NCBI GenBank assembly: GCA_004014935.1
Contig: CP025321.1
Span: 1 to 64,000 of the forward strand
Direction: 5' to 3'
Source of the DNA: Saccharomycopsis malanga
Taxonomy: Eukaryota; Ascomycota; Saccharomycetes; Ascoideales; Saccharomycopsidaceae
DNA length: 64,000 nucleotides
The notes under the pieces were generated by a model, which saw nothing but the letters and a program-made list of their open reading frames with translations, was not told where the DNA came from and made no database searches. Shown piece by piece: positions 9,800 through 19,288 of the stretch. The translations under genes were made by a program, and so were the position numbers. Within the stretch, counting starts at the first letter, position 1, and each line of letters opens with the position of its first letter.

Positions 9800-11495
9800 A
9801 GCGCTTTGATGAATCTCTATTGTGTATTGAAAATTTTGTGAAAATCTAGCATAAAAAGTAGAATAACCCCCCCAGTGTCTCGTATATATAGAAAGCTTGT
9901 ACAGACTTTGAGGGGTCCAGATGCTTTTCAGGCTGAAAATTTATTGTATGGTGATGAGATGCGTCTTACTAAGCTTAGTAATGAGGATACCCGGCAAATC
10001 AAACTTATGGACCAATTTCCGAATATGGAAAATGTGCTTTAAGAAGTAACAACTGTTTTACATTGGAATTTACCATTACAAGCCTAATAAAGAGGGGTTT
10101 TTTTTAATTGTAATGAGGATATACTTTTAACACTGTTTTGCTTGAGTAGTTTGTGAAGAAGCCCAACAAGAGAAACTGTAATAGAGTTGTAGGGGGAGTA
10201 AATTGAAGTTGTTGTAGTATTATAGATATTTGAAATTGCAATCCAGATATGAGGCTTTATCTCTTTGAATATAGATTAGTATCATCTTTATTTCATGTAA
10301 AAATGGCTAATTATTGATCACCCACAAACAGTATTGTATAAACAAGAAAAAAGAAAAAAAATCTTCACAAGTAGTTCAATTAGAGTGAGCAGTACATCAC
10401 ATCACGTTTATTTACATCAAATTTCAATGGCAGTTAACTGATACCAAATTGACATTTAAAGGCTGACAAAGGGTATGGCAGCATTGGTGCCGAGGTTATT
10501 AATGTGTACTAAACTATGTTTGAATTTATTATCGTTCAATTATACTGATCACTGTGTATTATTGGTGGTAAACTTCTTTATGTTTCAAGTCCTATGATTT
10601 GATCGACTAGATACAATAAACCGCCTTATTCTATGTTTACAATTGCTATCCTTTGCCTCGACTTATTAATTGGCACTCATAGCCACTTGTTTCGATATAC
10701 TTATTAGTCTATACTGTTGTCCAAAACCTTTGAAAACCCTTTTAGGTATCTCACCGTTCTAAGCGCTATTGAAGACTCTATTATTTTATACATATTCAAT
10801 CCTTTTATATTGTGAGGTTTGCCCATTTTCCCTTCAAAACAATTTTAGTATTAAAGTTCCGAGAGATTATTTAGGCTAACTATGATAATGATAAATATTG
10901 AGATAAAAGTATTAAAGGGATAAATTGTCTAAATCCAAGATTATTAGCCTGAAGGAAACGTCTAAATACTAATTCATATTATTAAAATTATTAAAATTAT
11001 TAAAACTGTGCTATTTTACTAGTGGTCAGGCTTTCAAGATGTACTTTATAGCCGAAACAGTTACAATATCTTCATAAAACCTTTGGATCGTGGTTGACCG
11101 TTTGACTTTGTTTTGTATATTATATTATATTTCTACAAGAATGGGAAATTCAGATACATTTTTGCTAGCTTTTCAAGTAAAAGGATGTTGAGAATTACGC
11201 CATATTGGCGTCGCATTCGGATTTCTACTTCTAGCAATCCGAGATACGAAACTTTAGCACTTCCTTTCACCGTATCTGATTGTTATTGCTCAGAAAAGAA
11301 AAAAAAAAAGTTTAGAAACAGATTTGTTCATCTCATTGATTTAATCATATTATATTCTAATTTTCAAAGCTTTATTACACAAGATTAAGTCATGAAAATA
11401 TATCAGACTTTTACTTCAAAGAACTTTTAACCTGCATCATAAATCTGGTACGCTGCATTATTAATTTCAAAATTAGATTCTGATCTCCTTGCAAT
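9800..11495. other. Long intergenic region between divergent membrane-protein genes
   Basis: 1.7 kb serving as divergent upstream DNA for the ATR1-like and RTA1-like genes. It contains the Yap1-type palindrome at 9966-9981 and a short (ATTAAAATT)n repeat near 10975-11005. A 91-codon frame near 11113 shows no family features. No other gene seen. Confidence 0.45.
9966..9981. promoter_or_regulatory. Palindromic pair of Yap1/Cap1-type sites
   Basis: TTACTAAGCTTAGTAA is a perfect 16-bp palindrome made of two Yap1 response elements (TTACTAA and TTAGTAA) separated by GC. It lies about 167 bp upstream of the ATR1-like start. ATR1 and other exporters are known Yap1/Cap1 targets in yeasts, so oxidative or drug-stress induction is inferred. 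Confidence 0.55.
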
Positions 11496-12479
11496 ATGGT
11501 CCTCCAAAATAGTCCGTATGGCTTATTGCCTTCCAAGGGTGGAAATGTGGTATTCGCTGTCCTATTTGGGCTCCTCTTTTTTGCTCACACGGGCTTTGCT
11601 ATCAAATACAGACAAAGATGGATTGGCTTTACATTTTTTGTCGGGTTGGGGCTTGAATTTGTTGGTTATATTGCCAGAGCTGTCAGCAGCAATAACCCTT
11701 ACGACATGTCACCTTATATGGCAGAGATGGTTTGCCTTACTATTGCTCCTGTCTTTATTATGGCTGGCTACTACTATTTGCTAGCCCAATTTGCTGCCAT
11801 CTATGGTCCTGCTGCTTCTTTATTCACACCAATATATTACTCATATATATTCATAGTCTGTGATATCTTTTCACTACTTCTTCAAGCTGCAGGCGGTGGC
11901 GTGGCATCATCAGCCACCAAGCAAAATAAAAGTGCTTTACCAGGCACTCATATCATGCTTGGCGGTTTAGCATTTCAAGTATTAACCATGACAATCTTCT
12001 TGGCTCTTTGGATTTTATTTTTCTATCAAGTGTATGTGGGCACCGATAAGAAGGCTCAATTCGACAAAAAAGACAAACATTCATTTTTTGACACCAGTTA
12101 TAAAGACCATATTTTCAGTCCTGCATATGCTCATATCAGGGAAAGAAAATCTTTTCAATTTTTCCCAATGATAGTTTCAATTGGAACTGTTGCCATTTAC
12201 ATCAGATGTATTTACAGAGTCATTGAATTAGCCGAAGGATGGCGTGGCTATTTGATTTTGCACGAAGTGTATCTATTTGTCCTCGACGGCTTGATGATTC
12301 TTATTGCTGCCCTTGTTGTTGCTCTTGTATATCCTGGTAGAGTCTTTGGCAAGGGAAATCTTGTCAGCGTACCAAAAGCTTTGAATGCTAAAAACGAAAG
12401 GTTTGAAAGAAAACCAACAACAGAGATGAAAGATAAAGAGCAAAATTTAGACAGTTCTCATAGTAATGACAAGACATGA
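11496..12479 (+). CDS. RTA1-like seven-helix membrane protein
   Basis: 327 codons from an ATG. The hydrophobic profile suggests seven membrane helices. Typical RTA1-family words are present: the YGLLPSKGGNVVFAVLFG start, GLGLEFVGYIAR, LTIAPVFIMAGYYYLLA, DIFSLLLQAAGGG and RCIYRVIELAEGW. The hydrophilic Lys/Glu-rich tail of about 45 residues is cytosolic in family models. The family includes Rta1, Rsb1 and Pug1, linked to sphingoid-base release, azole or 7-aminocholesterol resistance and porphyrin transport. Which member this is cannot be decided from sequence alone. It lies opposite the ATR1-like gene across a long shared upstream region. Confidence 0.88.
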   Translation: MVLQNSPYGLLPSKGGNVVFAVLFGLLFFAHTGFAIKYRQRWIGFTFFVGLGLEFVGYIARAVSSNNPYDMSPYMAEMVCLTIAPVFIMAGYYYLLAQFAAIYGPAASLFTPIYYSYIFIVCDIFSLLLQAAGGGVASSATKQNKSALPGTHIMLGGLAFQVLTMTIFLALWILFFYQVYVGTDKKAQFDKKDKHSFFDTSYKDHIFSPAYAHIRERKSFQFFPMIVSIGTVAIYIRCIYRVIELAEGWRGYLILHEVYLFVLDGLMILIAALVVALVYPGRVFGKGNLVSVPKALNAKNERFERKPTTEMKDKEQNLDSSHSNDKT

Positions 12480-13205
12480 AAAGTATTATTAACAATACTG
12501 TGTTATACTTCTAATTAAGTGCGGTAGATTAGGAAATTTTTAATTCAGTACAATAGATTATAAAGATTATTGGTATTTTGCAATGATTGTTAATTTAGGG
12601 TTATGAGATTTTTGTAATACATGTTTAGTGGTTTTATCAATCATACTACTGTTGTTTATACTCTGTAAAAAATTTTCAAATTCAAAAATTGGTTTATATT
12701 TCTTGTCTTAATGAATAAGGTAGGCTCTTCTTGGACCTTGACGTTTGTTTGTTGAAATGACCTTTTCACCAATAAATTGTGATTATTAGAAAGGTTTTAG
12801 ATAATTGCACGAGACAATTATACAATAGACAATTATTAGACAATTACCAAAAGCATGTAAGTGTTAATAATATTACTTGGGCAAGAAAAACTTGAGAAAA
12901 ATAATTACTTCCATGAGGAATACAAGTTGTAGACTTTTAAGTGGAATCTGTGTAGAAAGTTGAGAAAGAATGAACGTTCAGAAGTTGGCTGAAAATTCTG
13001 AGCCAAATCAAGCCAATGGCAAATCTGTATTCTTCACAATATGAACACCAAATCCGCCAGTAACCATGGGAATCCTGTAACTAATCGATATGGCTCAAGC
13101 CAAAAGCATAAGTATCTTGGCAAAACACTTTACATAATTTTATAGTACAAAAAAGTTTAGTTTATTAAAAAAAAAACCTCTTATTTTACTAACGAAACTT
13201 TCCAT
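12480..13205. other. Convergent intergenic region
   Basis: AT-rich 0.7-kb gap between the convergent RTA1-like and RPA43 genes. A short repeated word (ACAATTAT/GACAATTA) occurs near 12808-12845. Nothing else seen. Confidence 0.4.
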
Positions 13206-14165
13206 CTAATCATCATTATCCTCGTCCTCGCTAGAATCCGCTTCAGCAATGACCTTCTCTTCGTCGGACTCTTCTTCTTTCTCATATGTTGGAACATCCT
13301 CGAGATCCTCCTTTACTGGCTCTGGGATGCCAGTCAATGAGGTATTAGCAAAGCCGTCATCTTGTTCATCATAAAACTTCTTGTGGTTTCCCAGTGGTTT
13401 CTTCACCGCATTGTAATCCTGGCTATTTTCTTCACCTGGTTTGATCAAAGTACCTTCTAGAGTGACCAACTTTCCAGCAGTATGAATAGCTTTTATAGTG
13501 AACCTCAACTCGCCATCAACCTTGACTCCATTTTCGTCCACCCAATATCCAAGAGATCGGAAATTACCCTTGTTTTCACCCTCTTCTTCTGCAGCATTGT
13601 CGTTGTCGTTCTCATCATCGGCATTAGGAACAAACTCCCAACTGCTGGGGATATTGTACTTTTTGATATTGGCATTGAAAGTGTCATGTACCAATAAACC
13701 AATGTGGGACGGGGTTTGCATGTAGCTGTATCCTTCAATGACATCGCCAACTACTGGTCGCCATACCAAAAAATCTACGCTGACCCAGAGAAAACTGTAT
13801 GGGGTGTCATACTTCACCTTTCCTAATAACACTGCCGAGCCATCGTCAGCAGTGCCGTAGTCGTTACGAAGAAACTGAAGCTTAGTGTACGATAGTATCA
13901 CGCCCTTGGCTTCTGGCAAAAAATTCATAAGAAGAGGGTCTAAATGCTGTTGTTTGATACCTTTCACTGGGTCATTGAGATACATAGGAGCTAACGAAAT
14001 GTACATTTTGGCAGTGAACTTGTGGAAACATTTTGAAAGCTTGGTGACAGCATCAATTTCGTTGGGCTGACGTGCCTGTTGTATCATTTTCTTTGCTTTT
14101 TTTGATATTATTGCGCCTCCAGAAGAGCTACCCAAAGCTCTTTTCTGTACTGTTATTGCCGACAT
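13206..14165 (-). CDS. RPA43: RNA polymerase I subunit A43
   Basis: 319 codons from ATG, against about 326 in S. cerevisiae. The N-terminal domain (KCFHKFTAKMYISLAPMYLNDPVKGIKQQHLDPLLMNF in part, about residues 45-85) matches the Rpb7-like N-terminal fold. VWRPVVGDVIEGYSYMQTPSHIGLLVHDTFNANI marks the OB fold, with the short Rpa43 word PSHIGLL. The C-terminus is a long Glu/Asp/Ser tail. Rpa43 pairs with Rpa14 in the Pol I stalk and contacts Rrn3 for rDNA initiation. It is divergent from HIS2 across a short promoter with a long A/T tract, typical of ribosome-biogenesis promoters. Confidence 0.95.
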   Translation of the reverse strand: MSAITVQKRALGSSSGGAIISKKAKKMIQQARQPNEIDAVTKLSKCFHKFTAKMYISLAPMYLNDPVKGIKQQHLDPLLMNFLPEAKGVILSYTKLQFLRNDYGTADDGSAVLLGKVKYDTPYSFLWVSVDFLVWRPVVGDVIEGYSYMQTPSHIGLLVHDTFNANIKKYNIPSSWEFVPNADDENDNDNAAEEEGENKGNFRSLGYWVDENGVKVDGELRFTIKAIHTAGKLVTLEGTLIKPGEENSQDYNAVKKPLGNHKKFYDEQDDGFANTSLTGIPEPVKEDLEDVPTYEKEEESDEEKVIAEADSSEDEDNDD

Positions 14166-14254
14166 ACTGCCAGATCTTTTATATTTGAACTTGCCTGGTG
14201 GGTAATAATTATTTCGCTCTATCTTCCAAATTGGTGAAATTTAACATGTATAAT

Positions 14255-14278
14255 AAAAAAAAAAAAATTTTTTTTTTT
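14255..14278. promoter_or_regulatory. A13/T11 tract in RPA43-HIS2 promoter
   Basis: Thirteen A directly followed by eleven T, about 90 bp upstream of RPA43 and 200 bp upstream of HIS2. It resembles an extended RRPE (AAAAATTTTT), the element found upstream of ribosome-biogenesis genes, and would also disfavour nucleosomes. GATGAG words (PAC-like core) occur near 14400. Confidence 0.45.
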
Positions 14279-14476
14279 ATTCTGCGGAACGATGCGATAT
14301 GCTGCATGGTGCGACCTGACGCATGTGTCTTGTGATACCTGCCTCTATTTACTATGCACCTACTTTTTTTTTGCATGGTGATGCATGAAAGTATAAATGA
14401 GATGAGATGTATGAAAAATCTAATATATGTTTAATAAAAGAATAATTTTGTCTTGATCTTACTGAAATATTCAACA

Positions 14477-15451
14477 ATGCATTCTCATCATTCTCACAGC
14501 GGAGATTATGTGAGCCATGCTGCTGATACTCTTGAGGCCATTACTCAGAAGGCCGTTGATATGGGATTTGAAACGTTTTGTCTTACAGAGCACCAGCCTC
14601 GATTGTCGAATCAGTTTTTGTATCCAGAGGAACATGATAAGAGTTACAGCACCGAGGACTTGAAGGAAAACTTTGCAAAGTATTACCAACATGCTGTAAG
14701 CATTAGAAACAGATCACTACATAATTCTGGCTCCGCTACCAAGTTTCTTGTTGGTTTTGAAGCAGAGGCCATTGATGAAAGTCATATTGACAAGAGTGTT
14801 GAATATTTCTATGGCCCGGATGGTCCCAAATTCGATATGTGTGTAGGATCGGTGCATTTTGTGAAGTCAATCCCTATTGATTTTGACAAGCCGCAGTGGC
14901 ATAGGGCTTTAGAAGCATGTGGCGGGGTTTACGAGTTGTTCGACGAGTACTTTGAGCTTCAGTATTTGATGCTTTGTAAATTGAAACCAACTGTTGTGGG
15001 GCACTTTGATTTAATCAAGCTCATGTGCGATAATACTGTAATTGACAACAAAGGCTCTGGGAAAAAGATAATGACAGAGTTGAGCCTTGAACACGACTGG
15101 CCAAAGCTTTGGGCTAAGATTATAAGAAATATTGAGTATGTCAAATCCTACGGGGGTCTTTTTGAGCTCAATAGTGCCAGTATACGGAAAGGTTGGACTA
15201 CGCCATATCCTGGCATAGAAATAGCTCGTGCCATAGTAAATCATGGCAATGCATTGTTTTGTCTTAGCGACGACAGTCATGCGGTTTCCCAGGTTGGCCT
15301 AAATTATCACAAGGTTTTAGACTATGCTGAAAATATCTTAGGATTGACTAAGCTTTATTATGTTGATTTGGACGATGCATGTAAACCAGTAGTGAAGTCA
15401 AAACTGTTGGAGGAGGTGAAAAGGAGTAATTTTTGGAAACAGTACTTGTAA
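14477..15451 (+). CDS. HIS2: Histidinol-phosphatase
   Basis: 324 codons. The frame extends eight codons upstream to a TTG, but family proteins begin exactly at MHSHHSHSGDY, so the ATG at 14477 is chosen. Conserved PHP-domain metal ligands are visible: the HSHHSHSGDY start, CLTEHQPR, GFEAEAID, GSVHFV, GHFDLIKL and SDDSHAVSQVG. The enzyme removes phosphate from L-histidinol phosphate in histidine synthesis. Length is near the 335 residues of the S. cerevisiae protein. It has one CTG codon, near the end. Confidence 0.95.
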   Translation: MHSHHSHSGDYVSHAADTLEAITQKAVDMGFETFCLTEHQPRLSNQFLYPEEHDKSYSTEDLKENFAKYYQHAVSIRNRSLHNSGSATKFLVGFEAEAIDESHIDKSVEYFYGPDGPKFDMCVGSVHFVKSIPIDFDKPQWHRALEACGGVYELFDEYFELQYLMLCKLKPTVVGHFDLIKLMCDNTVIDNKGSGKKIMTELSLEHDWPKLWAKIIRNIEYVKSYGGLFELNSASIRKGWTTPYPGIEIARAIVNHGNALFCLSDDSHAVSQVGLNYHKVLDYAENILGLTKLYYVDLDDACKPVVKSKLLEEVKRSNFWKQYL

Positions 15452-16059
15452 TTAGTAGAATATACAGTACTAATTGGTTTTTTTGCAACTGCGTATAATA
15501 TATTAGCAAACGGTTGGGCAAGGGTGATCAAAATAAACCGAAAAGAAGGTAATAAACAAAAGAAGAATGGACATTATCTAGTTGATCAAAACATTAAAAG
15601 CATATAAGTGTTTACTACGAATGTTATGAATATATGTTACAACCATTTGAATATTGAAAACTTGAAGACTTGATTTGAGTGATTGTTGAAATGCTTATCT
15701 ACATCTAGTACTAAAAAAATTCTTTCACCAGGCTCTTAGTAGTTTACTTTTTTCATGTTTTTCCTTTCTTAAAATTTGACTCATTGTTATGAAGCACTCC
15801 ATAAATCAGATTACGCAAGGCCATATTCCATGATTTATTGACCACACTCCATAATTTATCAGACTACTCGAGACCACTAACATTGGTATTTTACAAGTAT
15901 ACCCGAACAGTATATGTAAAGGCCATTGGCCTCCTTCTTCTTGATTATATTTACCTTTGGAAACATCAATATATGTTATTCACATATACAATTTTACTAG
16001 TTTCTTTTTGAGCTGATGGCCATTTACAATTCTTTAGTAATGACTTTGTTCCATATCTG
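15452..16059. other. Intergenic region 3' of HIS2
   Basis: AT-rich DNA with the HIS2 3' end. It includes the repeated word ACACTCCATAA at about 15790-15860 (three related copies of CACTCCATAA/TTCCATGATTTA). No gene recognised. Confidence 0.35.
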
Positions 16060-16382
16060 TTTTTTTTTTTTTTTTTTCTTACAATAATGATAATATCTCA
16101 TATTTCGAGCACAGTAAATTTTTGTATATATTCCTAAAGGGACTTGGTAAAACCCAGTGGGCAAACCCTAATCATGTCCTTTTGATCATAATCTGATCAT
16201 GATTTTATATATCATAATATTCTCATCCAATTGGTAGGAAAGTAAGCACAAGACATTGGTCTAGGTCATGTTTCAAACAGTTGCGCTTGTCTGTAAAAGT
16301 GTTCGTGTCAGGAATCGAGCCTGTGAGCCTGTTAGGTCTTTTTCTCTTTTCTGAGAGCACTAGCAATTGAGCAATCAGGCAC
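16060..16382 (-). mobile_element. SINE-like repeat, copy A (near full length, A-tailed)
   Basis: Read on the minus strand, the element begins at 16382 with a tRNA-like head: acceptor-like GTGCCTG, an A box (TTGCTCAATTGCTAGTGC, 16357-16374) and a B box (GGCTCGATTCC, 16311-16321) followed by TGACAC, which pairs with the 5' end. A non-tRNA body shared with copies B, C and D follows. It includes CTTACTTTCC, ACCAATTGG, GGTTTTACCAAGTCCCTTTA and a 3' word GCTCGAAATATGAGATATTAT. After a short AT stretch an 18-nt A run (T16060-16077 on the plus strand) closes the element. A tail of this kind suggests target-primed reverse transcription by a LINE. No target-site duplication was found by eye. Confidence 0.7.
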
Positions 16383-16770
16383 AACAGTTTCTTGAGCAAT
16401 ACATTAAATACATTTATCTACGAGATTTCTTTCCAATTATGCATTAATAATACACTCTAATAACATATTTAAACGTTAAAAAAACTGTTTAATTATAAAT
16501 TTTTCACTCAATTTTCATTCCTTTTCCTTCAAGTGTATGGACATGTTATTCCATCTATCATGGTCATTTTTATCATTAACGTCGATTATCAACTCAAAGT
16601 ATATCCCTAGAAATGGCACCTATATAGGTAATCTGCATACTTTATACTTGACGCACTCCATGCGTGTTTCGTGCATCAGAATATATTTTTCAGGATGCAT
16701 ATATCATTATATAAACTGAAAAATATGTCAAAACTGTAAATTTGTTTTCAGAGAACACGTCATTATAGCC

Positions 16771-17749
16771 ATGGATACTTTAGAAGGCGATCACAAGTAT
16801 ATTCCTATGATAGATGTAAGTTTAAAAGCGGGATATCCTTTCAGGAAACATCAATACTAACGGACAGGCGATACTCAGTGTCTCAGACTTGGATCATGTA
16901 TCGGTGGACAAGATACGAAATGCCATACAATCGTTCTATGTTGTGGATTTGCTGGCAAACAAGAAGCAAATTGGTAAATTGATCTTGGAAAGATATTACA
17001 AGCTAATAGAAGAAAGAGAAACCACTGAACCACAGGAGCAGGATGAAGCTCTGAAGGCCTTGGAAGATGAGCGAATGGCAGCGAAGCTTTATCTCACATT
17101 GAACAAACATTTGATTGGGTTGAAAAAAGTAGTGGTGCCTAAACTTGTTCGTTTGCATAAGTTTTCGGAGGCTGAAAAAAGAAAGATAGAGAGGCGTAAA
17201 CTTGCCCAGGAGGCTCGGATCAAGAAGAACATTGAGCTCAAACAGCAGAAGAAACAAGAAGAAGAGATGAGAAAAAAAGCATATTGGGACAAAATAGACG
17301 CTGAAAGGAAAGCAGTAAGACGGGAAAAGTTTTTGCGTTATCTTCCATTTTACAGGCTTAGCCCAGAACTTGAGGCCATCGTAGGGGCGAAAAGTCTTCG
17401 AAGACCGCAAGTTCTGAAAAAGATTTGGGAGTATATAAAGAAAAATAATGTTCCAATGAACGGTAGTTTTATTGTATGTGACGAGAAATTGGAGGCTGTT
17501 TTTGGAAAAACGATACACAGTTTTAAAATGCAGAAAAAGCTCAGTGAACATTTGTTTTGGGATAGAGCCCCGAGTGATGCTCCTAAAACCAGTGATACAA
17601 GTGAGAATTCTCAAACTACTACTCAAAATGTTGCTCAAAGTGGAAATTTGGCCAATGCACATGTTCCAGACGAAGCATATGAAATTATAAGTGATCTGGA
17701 GGACTCTGGAGACGAGAGAGAAATTTCAAAAGATTCAGAAAAGAACTAG
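16771..17749 (+). CDS. UAF30: DEK-C + SWIB domain protein, UAF30/TRI1-like (spliced)
   Basis: Spliced: exon 1 is 16771-16815 (15 codons) and exon 2 is 16868-17749, giving 308 residues. The junction restores a DEK-C domain (YIPMIDAILSVSDLDHVSVD... to ILERYYKL, about residues 10-65) that starts incompletely if exon 2 is read alone from its first TTG. Residues about 75-160 are a Lys/Glu-rich coiled-coil-like linker. The SWIB domain follows at about 170-250 (YRLSPELEAIVG, PQVLKKIWEYIKKNN, IVCDEKLEAVFG, KKLSEHLFWD), then an acidic tail. Uaf30 is part of the upstream activation factor for rDNA transcription and Tri1 is a close relative. The name is likely but the paralogue choice is uncertain. Confidence 0.87.
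16816..16867 (+). other. Spliceosomal intron of UAF30-like gene (52 nt)
   Basis: 5' GTAAGT, branch TACTAAC at 16855-16861 and 3' CAG at 16865-16867. Only 6 nt separate the branch motif from the splice site. The intron is phase 0, and splicing joins exon 1 to exon 2 in frame and completes the DEK-C domain. Confidence 0.9.
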
Positions 17750-17753
17750 CCAT

Positions 17754-17781
17754 TTTAGATGTAATAAAGCCTACATCTAAA
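17754..17781 (+). terminator. Perfect 10-bp inverted repeat just after UAF30 stop
   Basis: TTTAGATGTA and TACATCTAAA flank an 8-nt loop, starting 4 bases after the stop codon and ending where SINE copy B begins. It could form a stem in the 3' UTR or contribute to 3'-end formation (it contains AATAAA-like sequence in the loop). Role inferred. Confidence 0.4.
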
Positions 17782-18091
17782 TAATATATTTGGAGCCCAG
17801 CACATATCGGTTTCGTATATACGTGCTATATCTCAAGGAACTTGGTAAAGCCCAATCATGTTCTGTTAATAATAATCTGATCACCCACTTGGTTGGAAAG
17901 TAAGCACTAGACTTTGGTCTAGGTCGTGTTTTAGACAGTTGCACTTTTCTATAGAAAATTGCTCGTGTCAGGAATCAAACCTGTGAACCTGTTAGGTCTT
18001 CTTTCTCTTCCTTATGAATATTAGCCACTGGGCCATCCTACTAGGTATTTTTCTTTTCTCCGGGAGCACTAACTACTGAGCTATCCGGCAC
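17782..18091 (-). mobile_element. SINE-like repeat, copy B (near full length, duplicated head)
   Basis: On the minus strand the head starts at 18091 with GTGCCGG, a very good A box (TAGCTCAGTAGTTAGTGC, 18066-18083), a spacer, and the B box GGTTTGATTCC (17971-17981) followed by TGACACG. The head contains a partial second copy of its own middle: an A-box-like CCCAGTGGCTA and another A/G-rich segment with GACCTAACAGG. The body and the 3' word GGGCTC-AAATATATTATT match copies A, C and D. It lies directly downstream of the UAF30 hairpin. Confidence 0.7.
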
Positions 18092-18640
18092 AGTGGCTAT
18101 AGACAATATTTTCAATTTGTAACATGTATGGTATGCAATACCACGTTTGTCTCAATGTTCACTGTCTATAAATAAATTTATATGCCAGTATGTGAAATAC
18201 AGGGTCATCCATCAGGCTTTTTGGGCCGGCTATTATGTCTTAAAAGATGTATTGATTTTTTTTTAAAATATAGTTGAAACTCTTATTAGTAATTTCTCGC
18301 CAAGTCTTATTAATTCTCATTACAAAAATCGCGAACACATACTCAAGTACTATACATTTTGTTTCAAATATAGGATTATTGTTATATAAAATAGTACTAT
18401 CCAAATGTAAGGATGTTATATTGTAAGGGTGTATGAACCGCACCCCGCGCTTAGCAAAAATCGTATGCCAGTCCAGTTCCGTTTTTCCAGCTCCCTATAA
18501 GACCTTTCGGGCTTTCAAGATTGTATCGTATCTCATCATCTTTATTGCCACAAGCAATTTCAGCCTAGCAGATTGCAATTCAGGCCGACTTTTTTCAACT
18601 GACATATTTATATTTTCTCTTTGAACGTAATAACATCTAA
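18092..18640. other. Intergenic region upstream of ATG33-like gene
   Basis: 0.55 kb of AT-rich DNA, expected to hold the ATG33-like promoter. No clear motif recognised. Short frames here have no family features. Confidence 0.35.
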
Positions 18641-19288
18641 ATGGGTGCTTGTCTCGCTACAACCAAGATCATTGGAACTGCTTCCTTGGGTATTCTCACC
18701 GGGGCCTTGGGACAGCAAGCCTTTGGCAGTGTTCCATTGGTTATCCAGTTGGCCAAGTCCTCACCTTTGAGCGATCTTCAAGAGGCGATTAGCAAAATTG
18801 TCTCCAAAACCAGACTCTTGCTTTTATCATTTGGTTCCGTTGCAACTTCCTTGCTTTCAATGGCATTCTTCAAGGCTCCTGCAAGAGCTCGTCACCCATA
18901 CTTGATTTATGCTGCTTTAGGCGCTCCGCTTGCTCTTGCCACTTTGTTCTTCAACAATTATGATGCTGAAGCAAAATTGTTGGACACTAGATCTTCATAT
19001 ACTAGTAAGGAAAGTAAAAAAGTTGTAGAAGGGTCATCGAAGAAAGAAGAACCTTCTCAGCTCGACAACTCTGTCTATCAGAACTTGGGCGCTGATTCAG
19101 AGGATGATTCAAACTCCAATACCACTCCTGACGAGCAGGATATTGAAGCCGAAGTCAACAGCTCAATCTATAAAACTAATTCTTCTGTAGGTCTTCAAAA
19201 AATCAAGTTTGGCTACAGTTTGGCTACTTATATCGTAGGTTTAGCTTTTGGTATTTCTACCGTTGGAATCTACGGAGACTTTTCTTGA
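18641..19288 (+). CDS. ATG33: ATG33/SCM4-like mitochondrial membrane protein
   Basis: 215 codons from an ATG. The start MGACLATTKIIGTASLGILTGA, a hydrophobic segment at about residues 60-80, the word ARARHPYLIYAALGAPLALATL and a final hydrophobic segment (YSLATYIVGLAFGISTVGIYGD) are arranged like the Atg33/Scm4 family. A Ser/Glu/Asp-rich loop separates the last two helices. In yeast Atg33 sits in the mitochondrial outer membrane and promotes mitophagy, while Scm4 is its paralogue. Family membership is likely; the exact orthologue is uncertain. Confidence 0.75.
   Translation: MGACLATTKIIGTASLGILTGALGQQAFGSVPLVIQLAKSSPLSDLQEAISKIVSKTRLLLLSFGSVATSLLSMAFFKAPARARHPYLIYAALGAPLALATLFFNNYDAEAKLLDTRSSYTSKESKKVVEGSSKKEEPSQLDNSVYQNLGADSEDDSNSNTTPDEQDIEAEVNSSIYKTNSSVGLQKIKFGYSLATYIVGLAFGISTVGIYGDFS

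Noticed and set aside
9800-11495. Hidden gene or decayed gene in the 1.7-kb gap
   Set aside because: Reading both strands gave no run of family-like residues; only short chance frames were seen.
14453-14476. Eight-codon upstream extension of HIS2
   Set aside because: It begins at TTG and adds residues absent from the family, which starts at MHSHHSHSGDY.
16300-16382. Functional tRNA gene in the head of SINE copy A
   Set aside because: A and B boxes and the acceptor-like ends are present, but the D and anticodon stems do not pair properly, and the same head is joined to the same body in several places.
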